Under the pieces are notes generated by a model. It did not search any database, was not told the DNA's origin, and saw only the letters and a list, made by a program, of their open reading frames with translations. Below, one piece after another: positions 7,274 to 15,096 of a stretch of DNA of 57,544 nt. The DNA comes from Verrucomicrobiaceae bacterium (GTDB taxonomy: Bacteria > Verrucomicrobiota > Verrucomicrobiia > Verrucomicrobiales > Verrucomicrobiaceae): the NCBI GenBank assembly GCA_027486585.1, contig JAIXOU010000112.1:1-57544 (forward strand), written 5' to 3'. Numbering within the stretch: the stretch's first letter is position 1; every line of letters begins with the position of its first letter. Both the position numbers and the translations under genes were made by a program.

Positions 7274-8781
7274 GCCTCGTCAAAGTCAAATCCATCACCA
7301 CCGGCAAGGAGTATCAATTTGATCAAAACAAGCACGCTGGCAGCGGCGCGATGAAGGAGGTCTATTTTGCCCCAGATCGCAGCTATGTAGTGCAGATTTT
7401 CAAAGAAAAGCAGGACGCGAACTCGATGGAGCGCCTGAAAAATATCGTTGGCAAGTTTCGCGAAAATATCTTCAACCAAGTCGGCGGCGAGTATTGGGAA
7501 ACTGTCTATTGTTGGCCGACGGACATCGTCACTGTGCCCACCACCGGACAGATCGCCTTGATTGCGCCTGTCTATCGGAAGGAATTTTTCTTCCAGTTCG
7601 GCTCCACGAACAACGACATGCTCGGCATCAAAGGTCGGGACAAAGAAGGCAAGTGGTTCGCCACTGCCCACCACCAGCAGCGCTTTCTGGATGAACGCGA
7701 GCGTGGGAACTGGCGGAACTACCTCGGCCTCTGCATCCGCATTGCCCGAGCTGTAAGACGGATGCACGCGGCCGGTTTGGCTCACTCAGATTTGTCCTAT
7801 CGCAACGTGCTGATAGATCCCCTCACTGGTGGAGCCTCCGTCATCGACATCGACGGTCTCGTTGTTCCCCAGAGATTTCCGCCTGATGTAATTGGCACAC
7901 CTGATTTCATCGCGCCCGAGGTGCTGCGGACTCTCTCCCTGCCCATTACGGACAAAAATCGTTCGCTGCCATGCATCGCGACAGACTGCCACGCCTTAGC
8001 AGTGCTCATTTACATGTATCTGCTCTACCGCCACCCGCTGCGCGGCGGGAAGATTCACGATCCTGATCCAGGCCGGGATGAGGAACTTCACATGGGCGAG
8101 AGGGCGCTGTTCGTCGAGCATCCATCCGACAAGACTAACCGGCCCAATCTCAGTGGGTTACGTCCCACGGACCTGCCCTTTGCCGATATTGGGAAAATTC
8201 CAGCGAAGATAACCGGCCCCTATCTTCACGAACTTTTCCAAAAAGCTTTCGTAGATGGCCTTCACGCCCCTCACCTGCGTCCTAGCGCTGGCGAATGGGA
8301 AACGGCCCTCGTGAAAACCGTGGACCTCATCCAGCCCTGCGCGAACCCGAAGTGTGCTCAGAAGTGGTATGTTTTCGATAACAGCACCGCACCAGCATGC
8401 CCATTCTGCGGCACCGCCTACAAGGGACTTCTGCCTGTGCTGAATCTCTATTCCCGCCGCCGCGCAGCCGACAATTACAGGCCTGACAATCACCGCCTCA
8501 TGGTCTATACTGACCAGTATCTCTACCCTTGGCATGTGAACCGCCTTATCGCCCCAAATGAGAAGCTCACGCCGGAGCAAAAGAAGCCAGTCGGCTATTT
8601 CGTCCTCCATCAAGGCACTTGGTGGTTTATTAACCAAACCCTCCCAGCGCTCAAAGACATTACGAATAAATCTGATGTGCCGCCTGGCTCCAAAGTCGAG
8701 CTAAGAGACGGACTCCAACTCCAACTCAGTCCCGAGGATAACTGCCGTCTAGTGCAGGTACAAATGGTGCGCGGTGCATGA
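7270..8781 (+). CDS. Protein kinase of the TerY-phosphatase-kinase triad, with zinc ribbon
   Basis: This 503-residue Ser/Thr-type kinase has a glycine loop at GSGAMKEV (24-31), a candidate ATP-contacting lysine K45 (VVQIFK), the catalytic loop AHSDLSYRN (D174, N179), DID in place of DFG (193-195) and APE at 216-218. The essential lysine, catalytic aspartate and asparagine are all present, so it should be active. A region of about 60 residues lies between the N- and C-lobes. After the kinase core is a zinc ribbon (C357, C362, C377, C380), then a beta-rich C-terminus (about 405-500) with a YFVLHQGTWWFINQ stretch that vaguely recalls FHA-like modules. It overlaps the phosphatase gene by 4 bases. 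Its substrates are presumably the VWA or TerD proteins, by inference. Confidence 0.92.
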   Translation: MSLVKVKSITTGKEYQFDQNKHAGSGAMKEVYFAPDRSYVVQIFKEKQDANSMERLKNIVGKFRENIFNQVGGEYWETVYCWPTDIVTVPTTGQIALIAPVYRKEFFFQFGSTNNDMLGIKGRDKEGKWFATAHHQQRFLDERERGNWRNYLGLCIRIARAVRRMHAAGLAHSDLSYRNVLIDPLTGGASVIDIDGLVVPQRFPPDVIGTPDFIAPEVLRTLSLPITDKNRSLPCIATDCHALAVLIYMYLLYRHPLRGGKIHDPDPGRDEELHMGERALFVEHPSDKTNRPNLSGLRPTDLPFADIGKIPAKITGPYLHELFQKAFVDGLHAPHLRPSAGEWETALVKTVDLIQPCANPKCAQKWYVFDNSTAPACPFCGTAYKGLLPVLNLYSRRRAADNYRPDNHRLMVYTDQYLYPWHVNRLIAPNEKLTPEQKKPVGYFVLHQGTWWFINQTLPALKDITNKSDVPPGSKVELRDGLQLQLSPEDNCRLVQVQMVRGA

Positions 8782-8793
8782 ATCGTTTAGTCT

Positions 8794-9039
8794 ATGAAAT
8801 TTGGCCTGCGCATCCCCTCGCTCAAAAAACGTATCGCAGCACGCACCTCGGTAGCGCGGGTCGTCCGCCATTGTTTAGGACTGAAAGCACCACGCGGATG
8901 GGGCTGGCTCACCGATCCAAAACGCGCACTCTACAACCGAGTTTACAACCGCACCACACGAGGTTGCCTTGTTGTATTGTTGGGCCTCTGCGGAGCCATC
9001 CTTTGTCTCCTGCTACTATTCACCATCTCGCTTCAATAA
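8794..9039 (+). CDS. Short basic protein with one membrane helix
   Basis: This 81-residue protein starts MKFGLRIPSLKKRIAART. Residues 1-57 are very basic and contain VRHCLGLKAPRGWGWLTDPK and the phrase YNRVYNRTT. Residues 58-78 form one transmembrane helix (CLVVLLGLCGAILCLLLLF). I recall similar GWGWLT-P-K/YNR-YNRT proteins as uncharacterised neighbours of signalling genes, but give no family name. The alternative frame 8778-9050 overlaps the kinase stop but has an unnatural composition rich in His, Pro, Ser and Thr. This frame fits better and lies 12 bases after the kinase and 7 bases before the third VWA gene. It may be a membrane anchor for the triad. Confidence 0.72.
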   Translation: MKFGLRIPSLKKRIAARTSVARVVRHCLGLKAPRGWGWLTDPKRALYNRVYNRTTRGCLVVLLGLCGAILCLLLLFTISLQ

Positions 9040-9046
9040 TAATGTC

Positions 9047-10081
9047 ATGAACCGTCGTCTCCCCGTTTATCTACTCATAGACTGCTCTGAATCCATGATC
9101 GGCGGCGGCATCGAAGCTGTACGAGCTGGAATCACTACAATGATCAGCCAGTTGCGGCGTGATCCACACGCGCTGGACACCGTGTATCTCAGTGTCATTA
9201 CCTTTGATGCTGAAGCACGGGTGGTCGTGCCGATGACACCGCTTCTCGATTTTCAAGAGCCTCCGCTCACGATCAAGCCAGGCACCTCTCTCGGTGGAGC
9301 TCTCAAACTACTCGCCGACCGAATCCAAAACGAGGTGCACAAGACCTCCCACAACGCTAAAGGTGACTACCGCCCGCTCGTGCTCCTGCTCACTGACGGC
9401 CAGCCTGGCGACGACTGGCAAACACCGCTCTCCCGCATCGGTGCCCAAGTCAAACCACGCCCCGCTAACATCTACGCCATTGGCTGTGGCACTGATGTCG
9501 ATTACTCCGTGCTTCAAAGCATCACCGATGTCGTCCTGCGCATGGATGACATGGGGCCGGAGTCTTTCGGAAAGCTATTTGTTTGGCTTACCGCCTCCGT
9601 CTCAAGCGCCAGCCAGGGAGTCAGCGAAACTAACGACGGTAAAATCAAACTCGAAAAGCTGCCCAACAATGTCGAAGCAGTCACAGCAAAGGCGGAACCA
9701 CTGCCAGACGGACCACCTCGTCAGGCATTCCTCCGCGCACGCTGTTCCACGAAAAAGTTTCCCTATCTGATACGCTACAAGTTTGACTCCATGGTCGGCT
9801 GTTACCAGCCCGTCAAAGCCCACCGCCTTAGCGAAGAGGATGCCAAAACTGCCAGCCAGGGTAAATTGCCGGACATCCCCAGCCAGCTCCTTAACGGTGC
9901 CACAGCCTGCCCTTGGTGCGAAAGGACTGGTGCCGGTTCTTGTGGAAACTGCGGCACCATTTTCTGTTCTGATATGAACGACAGGACTGACACGACCTGT
10001 CCCGGCTGCGGCAATATTTTGAAAAGAGATCCACGGGGGGGAGACGGGAAGGGTTTCAATGTGCGGCAAAGCGGCGGCTAA
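9047..10081 (+). CDS. TerY-like VWA protein 3 with C-terminal zinc ribbons
   Basis: This is a 344-residue protein. Its N-terminal VWA domain (about 1-200) opens MNRRLPVYLLIDCSESM, with the MIDAS at D12-C-S14-E-S16, the threonine in GTSLGGAL and LLLTDGQPGDD. The DxSxS motif is intact, although the usual Gly is Glu. A linker follows, then a segment with SMVGCYQPVKAHR, and at about 292-330 a cysteine-rich double zinc ribbon (CPWC, CGNC, CPGC plus FCSD). The zinc ribbons match the kinase's own ribbon in style and suggest shared protein-protein contacts. The start at 9047 was chosen because it reproduces the RRLPVYL opening of the other VWA copies. It lies 7 bases after the basic membrane gene. 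Confidence 0.9.
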   Translation: MNRRLPVYLLIDCSESMIGGGIEAVRAGITTMISQLRRDPHALDTVYLSVITFDAEARVVVPMTPLLDFQEPPLTIKPGTSLGGALKLLADRIQNEVHKTSHNAKGDYRPLVLLLTDGQPGDDWQTPLSRIGAQVKPRPANIYAIGCGTDVDYSVLQSITDVVLRMDDMGPESFGKLFVWLTASVSSASQGVSETNDGKIKLEKLPNNVEAVTAKAEPLPDGPPRQAFLRARCSTKKFPYLIRYKFDSMVGCYQPVKAHRLSEEDAKTASQGKLPDIPSQLLNGATACPWCERTGAGSCGNCGTIFCSDMNDRTDTTCPGCGNILKRDPRGGDGKGFNVRQSGG

Positions 10082-10088
10082 ACTACAC

Positions 10089-10463
10089 ATGTCTTCCTAC
10101 GTCCATCAAGTCCTCACACCAAATGAGCACGTCGCCCACGAGGCACGTCTGCACTGGATCATATTCCTGTCTCCGACCAATTTGTTCAGCTTTTGGATAC
10201 AGCCCTTCATCCGCAGAGCCACCAGCGAGTTCGCCATCACAAATAAGCGTATTATCATCAAGATTGGCCTCATATCCCGCCGCACGCTGGAAATGAATCT
10301 TTCGAAGATCGAGTCTGTAAACGTGAATCAAAGCATTCTCGCCCGTCTCCTTGGCTATGGCACTATAGTCGTAATCGGCACTGGGGGGACTCGTGAGGTG
10401 TTTTACGACATCGCAAAGCCACTCATGTTCCGCCGCAAGTTTCAGGAGCTTAGCAATTCCTGA
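10089..10463 (+). CDS. Bacterial PH-domain (bPH2/DUF304-type) protein
   Basis: This 124-residue protein opens MSSYVHQVLTPNEHV. The pattern FAITNKRIIIKIGLISRR, then LSKIESVNVNQSILARLLGYGTI and VVIGTGGTRE, is the standard YdbS/bPH2 signature. A hydrophobic stretch (WIIFLSPTNLFSFWI) precedes the PH core, as in membrane-associated family members. The start at 10089 lies 7 bases after the VWA stop; an earlier in-frame ATG at 10059 would overlap that gene and was rejected. The family is thought to bind membranes or proteins; a role in placing the triad at the membrane is inferred from the neighbours. Confidence 0.87.
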   Translation: MSSYVHQVLTPNEHVAHEARLHWIIFLSPTNLFSFWIQPFIRRATSEFAITNKRIIIKIGLISRRTLEMNLSKIESVNVNQSILARLLGYGTIVVIGTGGTREVFYDIAKPLMFRRKFQELSNS

Positions 10464-10486
10464 GGATCATCATCAAACCTTTCCCC

Positions 10487-10927
10487 ATGTTTCTCGGCAG
10501 CAAAATCAACCTCACAAAGCTATTTCCACCCCCTCTTTCGTCTGGAGGCCCTGACCCTGTGCCAAAAAGTAACGATGAGCGCCTGTTAGGGGCTATGGTT
10601 CATCTACTGCCGATTGTGGGCCCGCTGGTGCCACCGCATCTTTGGCTCTTCGCCATCCTGCCACCGCTGGTCTTTTGGAAGATCAAGCGTGGTCAAAGCG
10701 TGTTCCTGAGTGCTGTTGGCTTAGAGGTGCTGAATTTTCAGATCTGTGTGGCTGGTGTCCTTACACTGGCATCCATCCTTTGCTACATCCCGCTGATCGG
10801 CATCGTCTTTGCCCTCGCTATGCCACTGGCAATCATCGCGGCTCTCGTGCTGATGCTCGTGGCTGCACTGGAGTGCAAACAAGGCAGGTTCATCCGTTAC
10901 CCTTGGATTCAACGCTGGGTTAATTGA
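10487..10927 (+). CDS. DUF4870-like small membrane protein
   Basis: This 146-residue protein has a proline-rich N-terminus followed by SNDERLLGAMVHLLPIVGPLVPP and FWKIKRGQSVFLSAVGLEVLNFQI. That is the DUF4870 pattern: a helix ending in HL, a K/R-rich turn, then paired membrane helices. Three to four transmembrane segments are visible (about 40-60, 80-105 and 108-132). The gene is 23 bases downstream of the PH-domain gene and 1 base before the ATP-grasp gene, so it bridges the signalling and biosynthetic halves of the operon. The family has no known biochemical function. Confidence 0.75.
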   Translation: MFLGSKINLTKLFPPPLSSGGPDPVPKSNDERLLGAMVHLLPIVGPLVPPHLWLFAILPPLVFWKIKRGQSVFLSAVGLEVLNFQICVAGVLTLASILCYIPLIGIVFALAMPLAIIAALVLMLVAALECKQGRFIRYPWIQRWVN

Positions 10928-10928
10928 C

Positions 10929-13211
10929 ATGCCACCAGAAGCACCTGCAAACCCGATCTCATCTGCCTCAGCCGGAGCTTCAATAGCGAGGTCCCAGGAG
11001 ACACGAGTCTGGTTCAACAAAAGCTCGTCAAGCATCCATGGCGTGCTCAGGCAGCTTCGTTTGGACTGGGGAAGCGGGCTGGTGCTCATCGGCAGCCACA
11101 CACGCGCCGACTTTGGTCCTTTGTCAGAATGTAGTATCGTAGAGCTAGAACCGGACGGACTTTCCTCGACTGCGTATGTCAGTTGGTGTCTGGATTTCTG
11201 TCGCCTACAGCGGGTACAGGTCTTCGTGCCAGGACGTATGAAAATGGACATTGCAGACCACCGAGCGGCTTTTGAAGCGCTTGGCACGCGGCTCATCGTC
11301 GCCGGAGATGGTGCAACGATGCAGCTGCTGGAAGATAAAGGACGTTTTTTGGAGCAGGTGCCCGCCGGAGTACGTTTGCATCGCTTCTCTCGTGTGCGCA
11401 GTTGGGCGGAATTTGCAGTCGCCTGTGCCGACTTGGAGCGCGATGGCCTAACAGTATGTTTTAAGCCAGCCACTGGCATTTTTGGGCTTGGATTCCATGT
11501 GCTGGATGAGGGTATGACTTCGCTAAAACGGTTGCTCCACAGCGAAGCTCATCGCATTTCCAAAAGTGAGCTACGAGCCGTCCTGGAACCGGCTGCGATA
11601 TTCCCCGAGCTGCTGGTCATGGAATATCTGGGCGGTGCGGAATTCAGCGTGGATGTGTTGGCTGAGGCAGGAGAAGTGAAGGCGATGGTTTGCCGCCGAA
11701 AGCCGCTGAATGGGAGAATCCGTATCGATGGCACCTCACGCACGGAGCTTGTGGCCGAGGGCACATCGCAATTAATGGCTCGTGAGCCTGAGGTGGAGGC
11801 GATGGTGCGCTTGTTGGTGGCACATTTCCAACTCGGAGGTCTTATCAATGTACAGTTTCGCTGCCGCGCGCAGCGTCCCGAGCAGCCGTGCCTTTTGGAG
11901 ATAAACGGGCGCATGTCTGGTGGTTTGCCTTATGTGGGCCTATCCGGTCTGAATCTTCCCTTGCTGGCAGTCAAGGCTGCTCTGCGTGGCGCGGGCGATC
12001 CTTGGCCAGAGATGCCTGAGCCTCGGCTGCCACTGCGGGTGCAGGAGCGGTCGGAGATGTTTGTGATGCCTGACCTCAGCACGCCGCCAGCCAGCCACTG
12101 GCTTGCCTGCGCTGACCACCATTTCGAGGCACGCTTGCCAGGCGGATGTTTCCAATTTGCGATGAGCAAACAGGAACTGCCTCTGCGTGTGCTTTGTGAT
12201 GTAGCGCTACGGCATAATTCACGGCGCAGGTTTCTCTTTGTCAGCAAAGTGCTGGGCCGCCACTGTCCGGTGCGTCCAGCAGCCCTTCTCGAGGTGGCGC
12301 GAAAGCTTGCGGAAAAGCTTATCTTGAAACTCAAGAGTGAACCCGTGATCTTCATCGGCATGGCAGAGACGGCAACCACGCTCGGCCAGGCGGTGTTCCG
12401 TGAATGGCTGGCGCTCGGTGGAAGCGGCCTCTACATCGAAACTACGCGCAGACGTACTGGTGGGCCTTTAGCCTTTGAATTTGCCGAAGTGCACTCGCAC
12501 GCGACGGCCCATGCCGTGCATTTGCCAAGCGCACAGGAAGATCCGCACGGTTGGTTTCAAACCGCAGCACAAGCAATCATCGTGGATGATGAGGCTACGA
12601 CGGCCCTCACCGCTGCGGCGCTTGCGGAGCAGTTCCGACTCTGGCGTGGAGGTGATGGATCGCCTGCTGTGACTCTGGCTGTGCTGCTTTCCTGGCATCG
12701 TCAGTCAGTAACAAAGCCACACGGACTAGCCGGGATCGAGAGTCTGGCGGAAGGTGCCTTCGAGTTTCACACGCAGGCCGAACTTTCTACGCCGCCTGTC
12801 GTGCAACAAGCTTTGGACATGCAAGTGACCGCGCGGCGCGGAGTGCGGCACGGCACTATCTGCCAGGAGACGCTACCAGAACATTGGAAAGTGACCGCAC
12901 GACATGGTGAGCGCGTGCTGGTCATCGGCCAAGGCGAATATGGCTTTCAGCCTCTACTGCTGGCTGAGTGGCTAGAGCAGCAGGGAGTCTCCGCCTGGGT
13001 ACAGGCGACTACACGCTCACCCATCCTGCTCGGTGGGGCCATCCAGCATTTGCGCCGCTTCCCTGCGCTGTCGAGCGAAGGGCATGATGAGCATCTCTAT
13101 AACGTGCCGCCTCATCATGGCTATGATCGTGTGCTGCTGTGTCTGGAAGACGCGCCGCCAGCGCTGGATCACCCGATATGGCAGGTGCCTGGATTGGAGG
13201 TGCTAGTATGA
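10929..13211 (+). CDS. ATP-grasp / phosphoribosyltransferase / TRSP fusion enzyme
   Basis: This 760-residue protein joins three modules of the Ter-linked biosynthetic pathway. Residues about 40-340 are an ATP-grasp ligase (VCFKPATGIFGLGFHVLDEG; LLVMEYLGGAEFSVDVLAEAG; metal-binding LEINGRMSGGLPY). Residues about 470-640 are an orotate-PRTase-like domain (PVIFIGMAETATTLGQAVF; TRR; FAEVHSHATAHAVHLP; PRPP-site-like IIVDDEATTA). Residues about 655-760 are a TRSP domain, with its namesake TRSP in VQATTRSPI. In the families I know, the ATP-grasp and the PRTase-TRSP are usually separate proteins. The product is probably a ribosylated amide- or peptide-linked small molecule, which is inference. It begins 1 base after the DUF4870-like gene and overlaps the HAD gene by 4 bases. 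Confidence 0.87.
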   Translation: MPPEAPANPISSASAGASIARSQETRVWFNKSSSSIHGVLRQLRLDWGSGLVLIGSHTRADFGPLSECSIVELEPDGLSSTAYVSWCLDFCRLQRVQVFVPGRMKMDIADHRAAFEALGTRLIVAGDGATMQLLEDKGRFLEQVPAGVRLHRFSRVRSWAEFAVACADLERDGLTVCFKPATGIFGLGFHVLDEGMTSLKRLLHSEAHRISKSELRAVLEPAAIFPELLVMEYLGGAEFSVDVLAEAGEVKAMVCRRKPLNGRIRIDGTSRTELVAEGTSQLMAREPEVEAMVRLLVAHFQLGGLINVQFRCRAQRPEQPCLLEINGRMSGGLPYVGLSGLNLPLLAVKAALRGAGDPWPEMPEPRLPLRVQERSEMFVMPDLSTPPASHWLACADHHFEARLPGGCFQFAMSKQELPLRVLCDVALRHNSRRRFLFVSKVLGRHCPVRPAALLEVARKLAEKLILKLKSEPVIFIGMAETATTLGQAVFREWLALGGSGLYIETTRRRTGGPLAFEFAEVHSHATAHAVHLPSAQEDPHGWFQTAAQAIIVDDEATTALTAAALAEQFRLWRGGDGSPAVTLAVLLSWHRQSVTKPHGLAGIESLAEGAFEFHTQAELSTPPVVQQALDMQVTARRGVRHGTICQETLPEHWKVTARHGERVLVIGQGEYGFQPLLLAEWLEQQGVSAWVQATTRSPILLGGAIQHLRRFPALSSEGHDEHLYNVPPHHGYDRVLLCLEDAPPALDHPIWQVPGLEVLV

Positions 13212-13978
13212 ACGTGAACATACAGACCGAAAATCACGACTGGGTAGCCACAGACTTAGATGGCACGCTTTTCTCTCGTCAATGGGCTGGAGTGGGCGCT
13301 GTGCCTGGCACTTGGCGGGAAATCGGTAGAGGCAGCCCGAAGCGTGAACCCTCTAGTTGGGTGCCGCCTGAGACACACCGCCTGCTGCTGGCACTTTCGA
13401 TCTCCGCCTGCATCGTGCCAGTGACGGCTCGTGATGAGGCATCGTTTTCGCGAGTGTCTGTGTCTGGGCTGCGTCTCAGCGGCCCAGCCATTTTGGCGAA
13501 TGGAGCCATCGTGCTCGACCCAGACGGTGGGGCTGATCAGCAATGGGTGACGCAGGTTTCCCGAGTGCTCGCCCCATGGCAGCAACGCCTTGAGCGGTTG
13601 TGCGAGGTGTTCATCAAGCGCAGTGGTCACATCGCCCGTCCTCGTTTGGTGGCTGGCCCGGCGGCGATGTCCGCCTACCTCGTGGCAAAGGCTCCTGAAG
13701 GCTGGTGGCATTGCGCGGAAGGAACCACGTTACTCACTAATATGGCCACTGAGGATACAGCGGAGTGCTGCGTAGCAGTGCTCGGCAATGAGCTGCAAAT
13801 CCTGCCGCCAGGACTGGGCAAAGCTACAGCCATGCAGTTCGTTCAGCAGCGATACTTTGGTGGGCAGGCTCCACTACTCTGCCTCGGAGATCAGCTACCT
13901 GATCTAGCCTTCATGAGATTAGGCGGGCTACTCGCCACCCCGGCCGGATCACCCTTGACAGAACTTTGGAACTCATGA
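13208..13978 (+). CDS. HAD-superfamily phosphatase of the Ter biosynthetic module
   Basis: This 256-residue protein starts within an ATGA overlap, which fixes the start at 13208. Motif I is VATDLDGTLF, with nucleophile D16 and D18; motif II is VPVTARD; the late acidic motif is LCLGDQLPDLAFM. The layout is that of a Cof-type HAD with a cap inserted between motifs II and III (about 85-200). It probably removes a phosphate from the ribosylated intermediate made by the neighbouring PRTases. It also overlaps the next gene by an ATGA. An upstream start at 13139 lies inside the previous gene and was rejected. Confidence 0.9.
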   Translation: MNVNIQTENHDWVATDLDGTLFSRQWAGVGAVPGTWREIGRGSPKREPSSWVPPETHRLLLALSISACIVPVTARDEASFSRVSVSGLRLSGPAILANGAIVLDPDGGADQQWVTQVSRVLAPWQQRLERLCEVFIKRSGHIARPRLVAGPAAMSAYLVAKAPEGWWHCAEGTTLLTNMATEDTAECCVAVLGNELQILPPGLGKATAMQFVQQRYFGGQAPLLCLGDQLPDLAFMRLGGLLATPAGSPLTELWNS

Positions 13979-15096
13979 ACATCCCTCTGGATTCTGCGCC
14001 CTTCTCCGGCAGCTACGCACCAGATGAAGTGACCTTTCTCCTTCGTCGCCTGCATCTGGAGACGACCCCGCTGGAGCAGAGGGAGCAGCAGATTCAAAGC
14101 GGCCACAGCCATTACAGCGAGATGATCGGCCCCGAGGACGCACCCACTCGCGAGCGGTTGCGCCTATTCCGCGAGTGCTTGGTGACGAATGGAATGCGTA
14201 TGGCCAGAGACATCGCCATCCTCGCGGATGCGCTGGCCGCCTCCGCAGTGGGCTGCGAGCTCACCGTCGTCTCCATCGCCCGCGCTGGTACACCAGTCGG
14301 CGTCTTGCTGCTGCATCGTCTTCGGCAAACGGCACCCCATCTGCGTCTGGCACATTACTCCATCTCAGTGATCCGGGATCGCGGTGCTGACCTTGTAGCC
14401 CTGAGCTGGATCATGGCACGTCATGCACCTAACAGTCTGCGCTTTGTCGATGGATGGACAGGGAAAGGCACCATCGCGCGCGAGCTGCAACGCTCCCTCG
14501 GCTCGTGGCCAAAAGCACCCGCAGAATTGCACCCCGGCCTGTGGGTGCCGCTGGACGTGTGTGGCGTCGCCACCTTTGCCGCAAGCAGCCGAGATTATCT
14601 GATCCCCTCGACGCTCCTCGGCGGCACCATCTCCGGCTTAGTCTCACGCAGCGTGCTACCGCGCGGTGAGGATGAACATCTCCACGGCTTTGTCTCACTA
14701 GATCATCTCCGTCGGCATGATCTGAGCCGCTGGTTTATCCGCACGCTGACCGCGATGATGGCGGACATCCCGCAAAGTACCACACCACCTCTGAATGCAA
14801 GCGGTGGTCCTGCTCGCCATGCTGAGGCCGTTAAATGCTTGGCTGAAACCCTGGCCCAATATGGCATCGCAGACGCAAATCGCGTAAAACTCGGTATTGG
14901 CGAGACGGTGCGTGTCTTACTCCGTCGTCTACCGCAAGTCGTCTGCCTGAGCCCAGACACGTATGCGGCAGATGCGCATATGATCCGCCGTCTAGCCACT
15001 TTGCGTGCTGTGCCAGTAGAGACCGTGCCAGGATTGTCCTTCGACGCCCTGGCCGTGATCGCCTCGGCAAGCCCGAAAACTCCCTGCCACGAATGA
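13975..15096 (+). CDS. PRTase/StiP-family protein with C-terminal PELOTA-like domain
   Basis: This 373-residue protein belongs to the family annotated variously as PRTase_1 or cysteine protease StiP. Typical phrases are VSIARAGTPVGVLL, HYSISVIRDRGADLVAL and LRFVDGWTGKGTI, the last being a phosphate-binding-like loop. The C-terminal 90 residues (VKLGIGETVRVLLRR and later RAVPVETVPGLSFDALAVI) match the PELOTA RNA-binding-like domain found in the same Ter clusters. The protease label is doubtful; the sequence favours a phosphoribosyltransferase-like role. The ATG at 13975 overlaps the previous stop, and the gene's own stop overlaps the following start, so it is translationally coupled on both sides. 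A TTG at 13966 is a weaker start. Confidence 0.87.
   Translation: MNIPLDSAPFSGSYAPDEVTFLLRRLHLETTPLEQREQQIQSGHSHYSEMIGPEDAPTRERLRLFRECLVTNGMRMARDIAILADALAASAVGCELTVVSIARAGTPVGVLLLHRLRQTAPHLRLAHYSISVIRDRGADLVALSWIMARHAPNSLRFVDGWTGKGTIARELQRSLGSWPKAPAELHPGLWVPLDVCGVATFAASSRDYLIPSTLLGGTISGLVSRSVLPRGEDEHLHGFVSLDHLRRHDLSRWFIRTLTAMMADIPQSTTPPLNASGGPARHAEAVKCLAETLAQYGIADANRVKLGIGETVRVLLRRLPQVVCLSPDTYAADAHMIRRLATLRAVPVETVPGLSFDALAVIASASPKTPCHE

Noticed and set aside
8778-9050. Alternative frame overlapping the kinase stop
   Set aside because: Its operon-like ATGA overlap is attractive, but the protein is an odd His/Pro/Ser/Thr mix. The frame at 8794 has a basic domain and a clear membrane helix.
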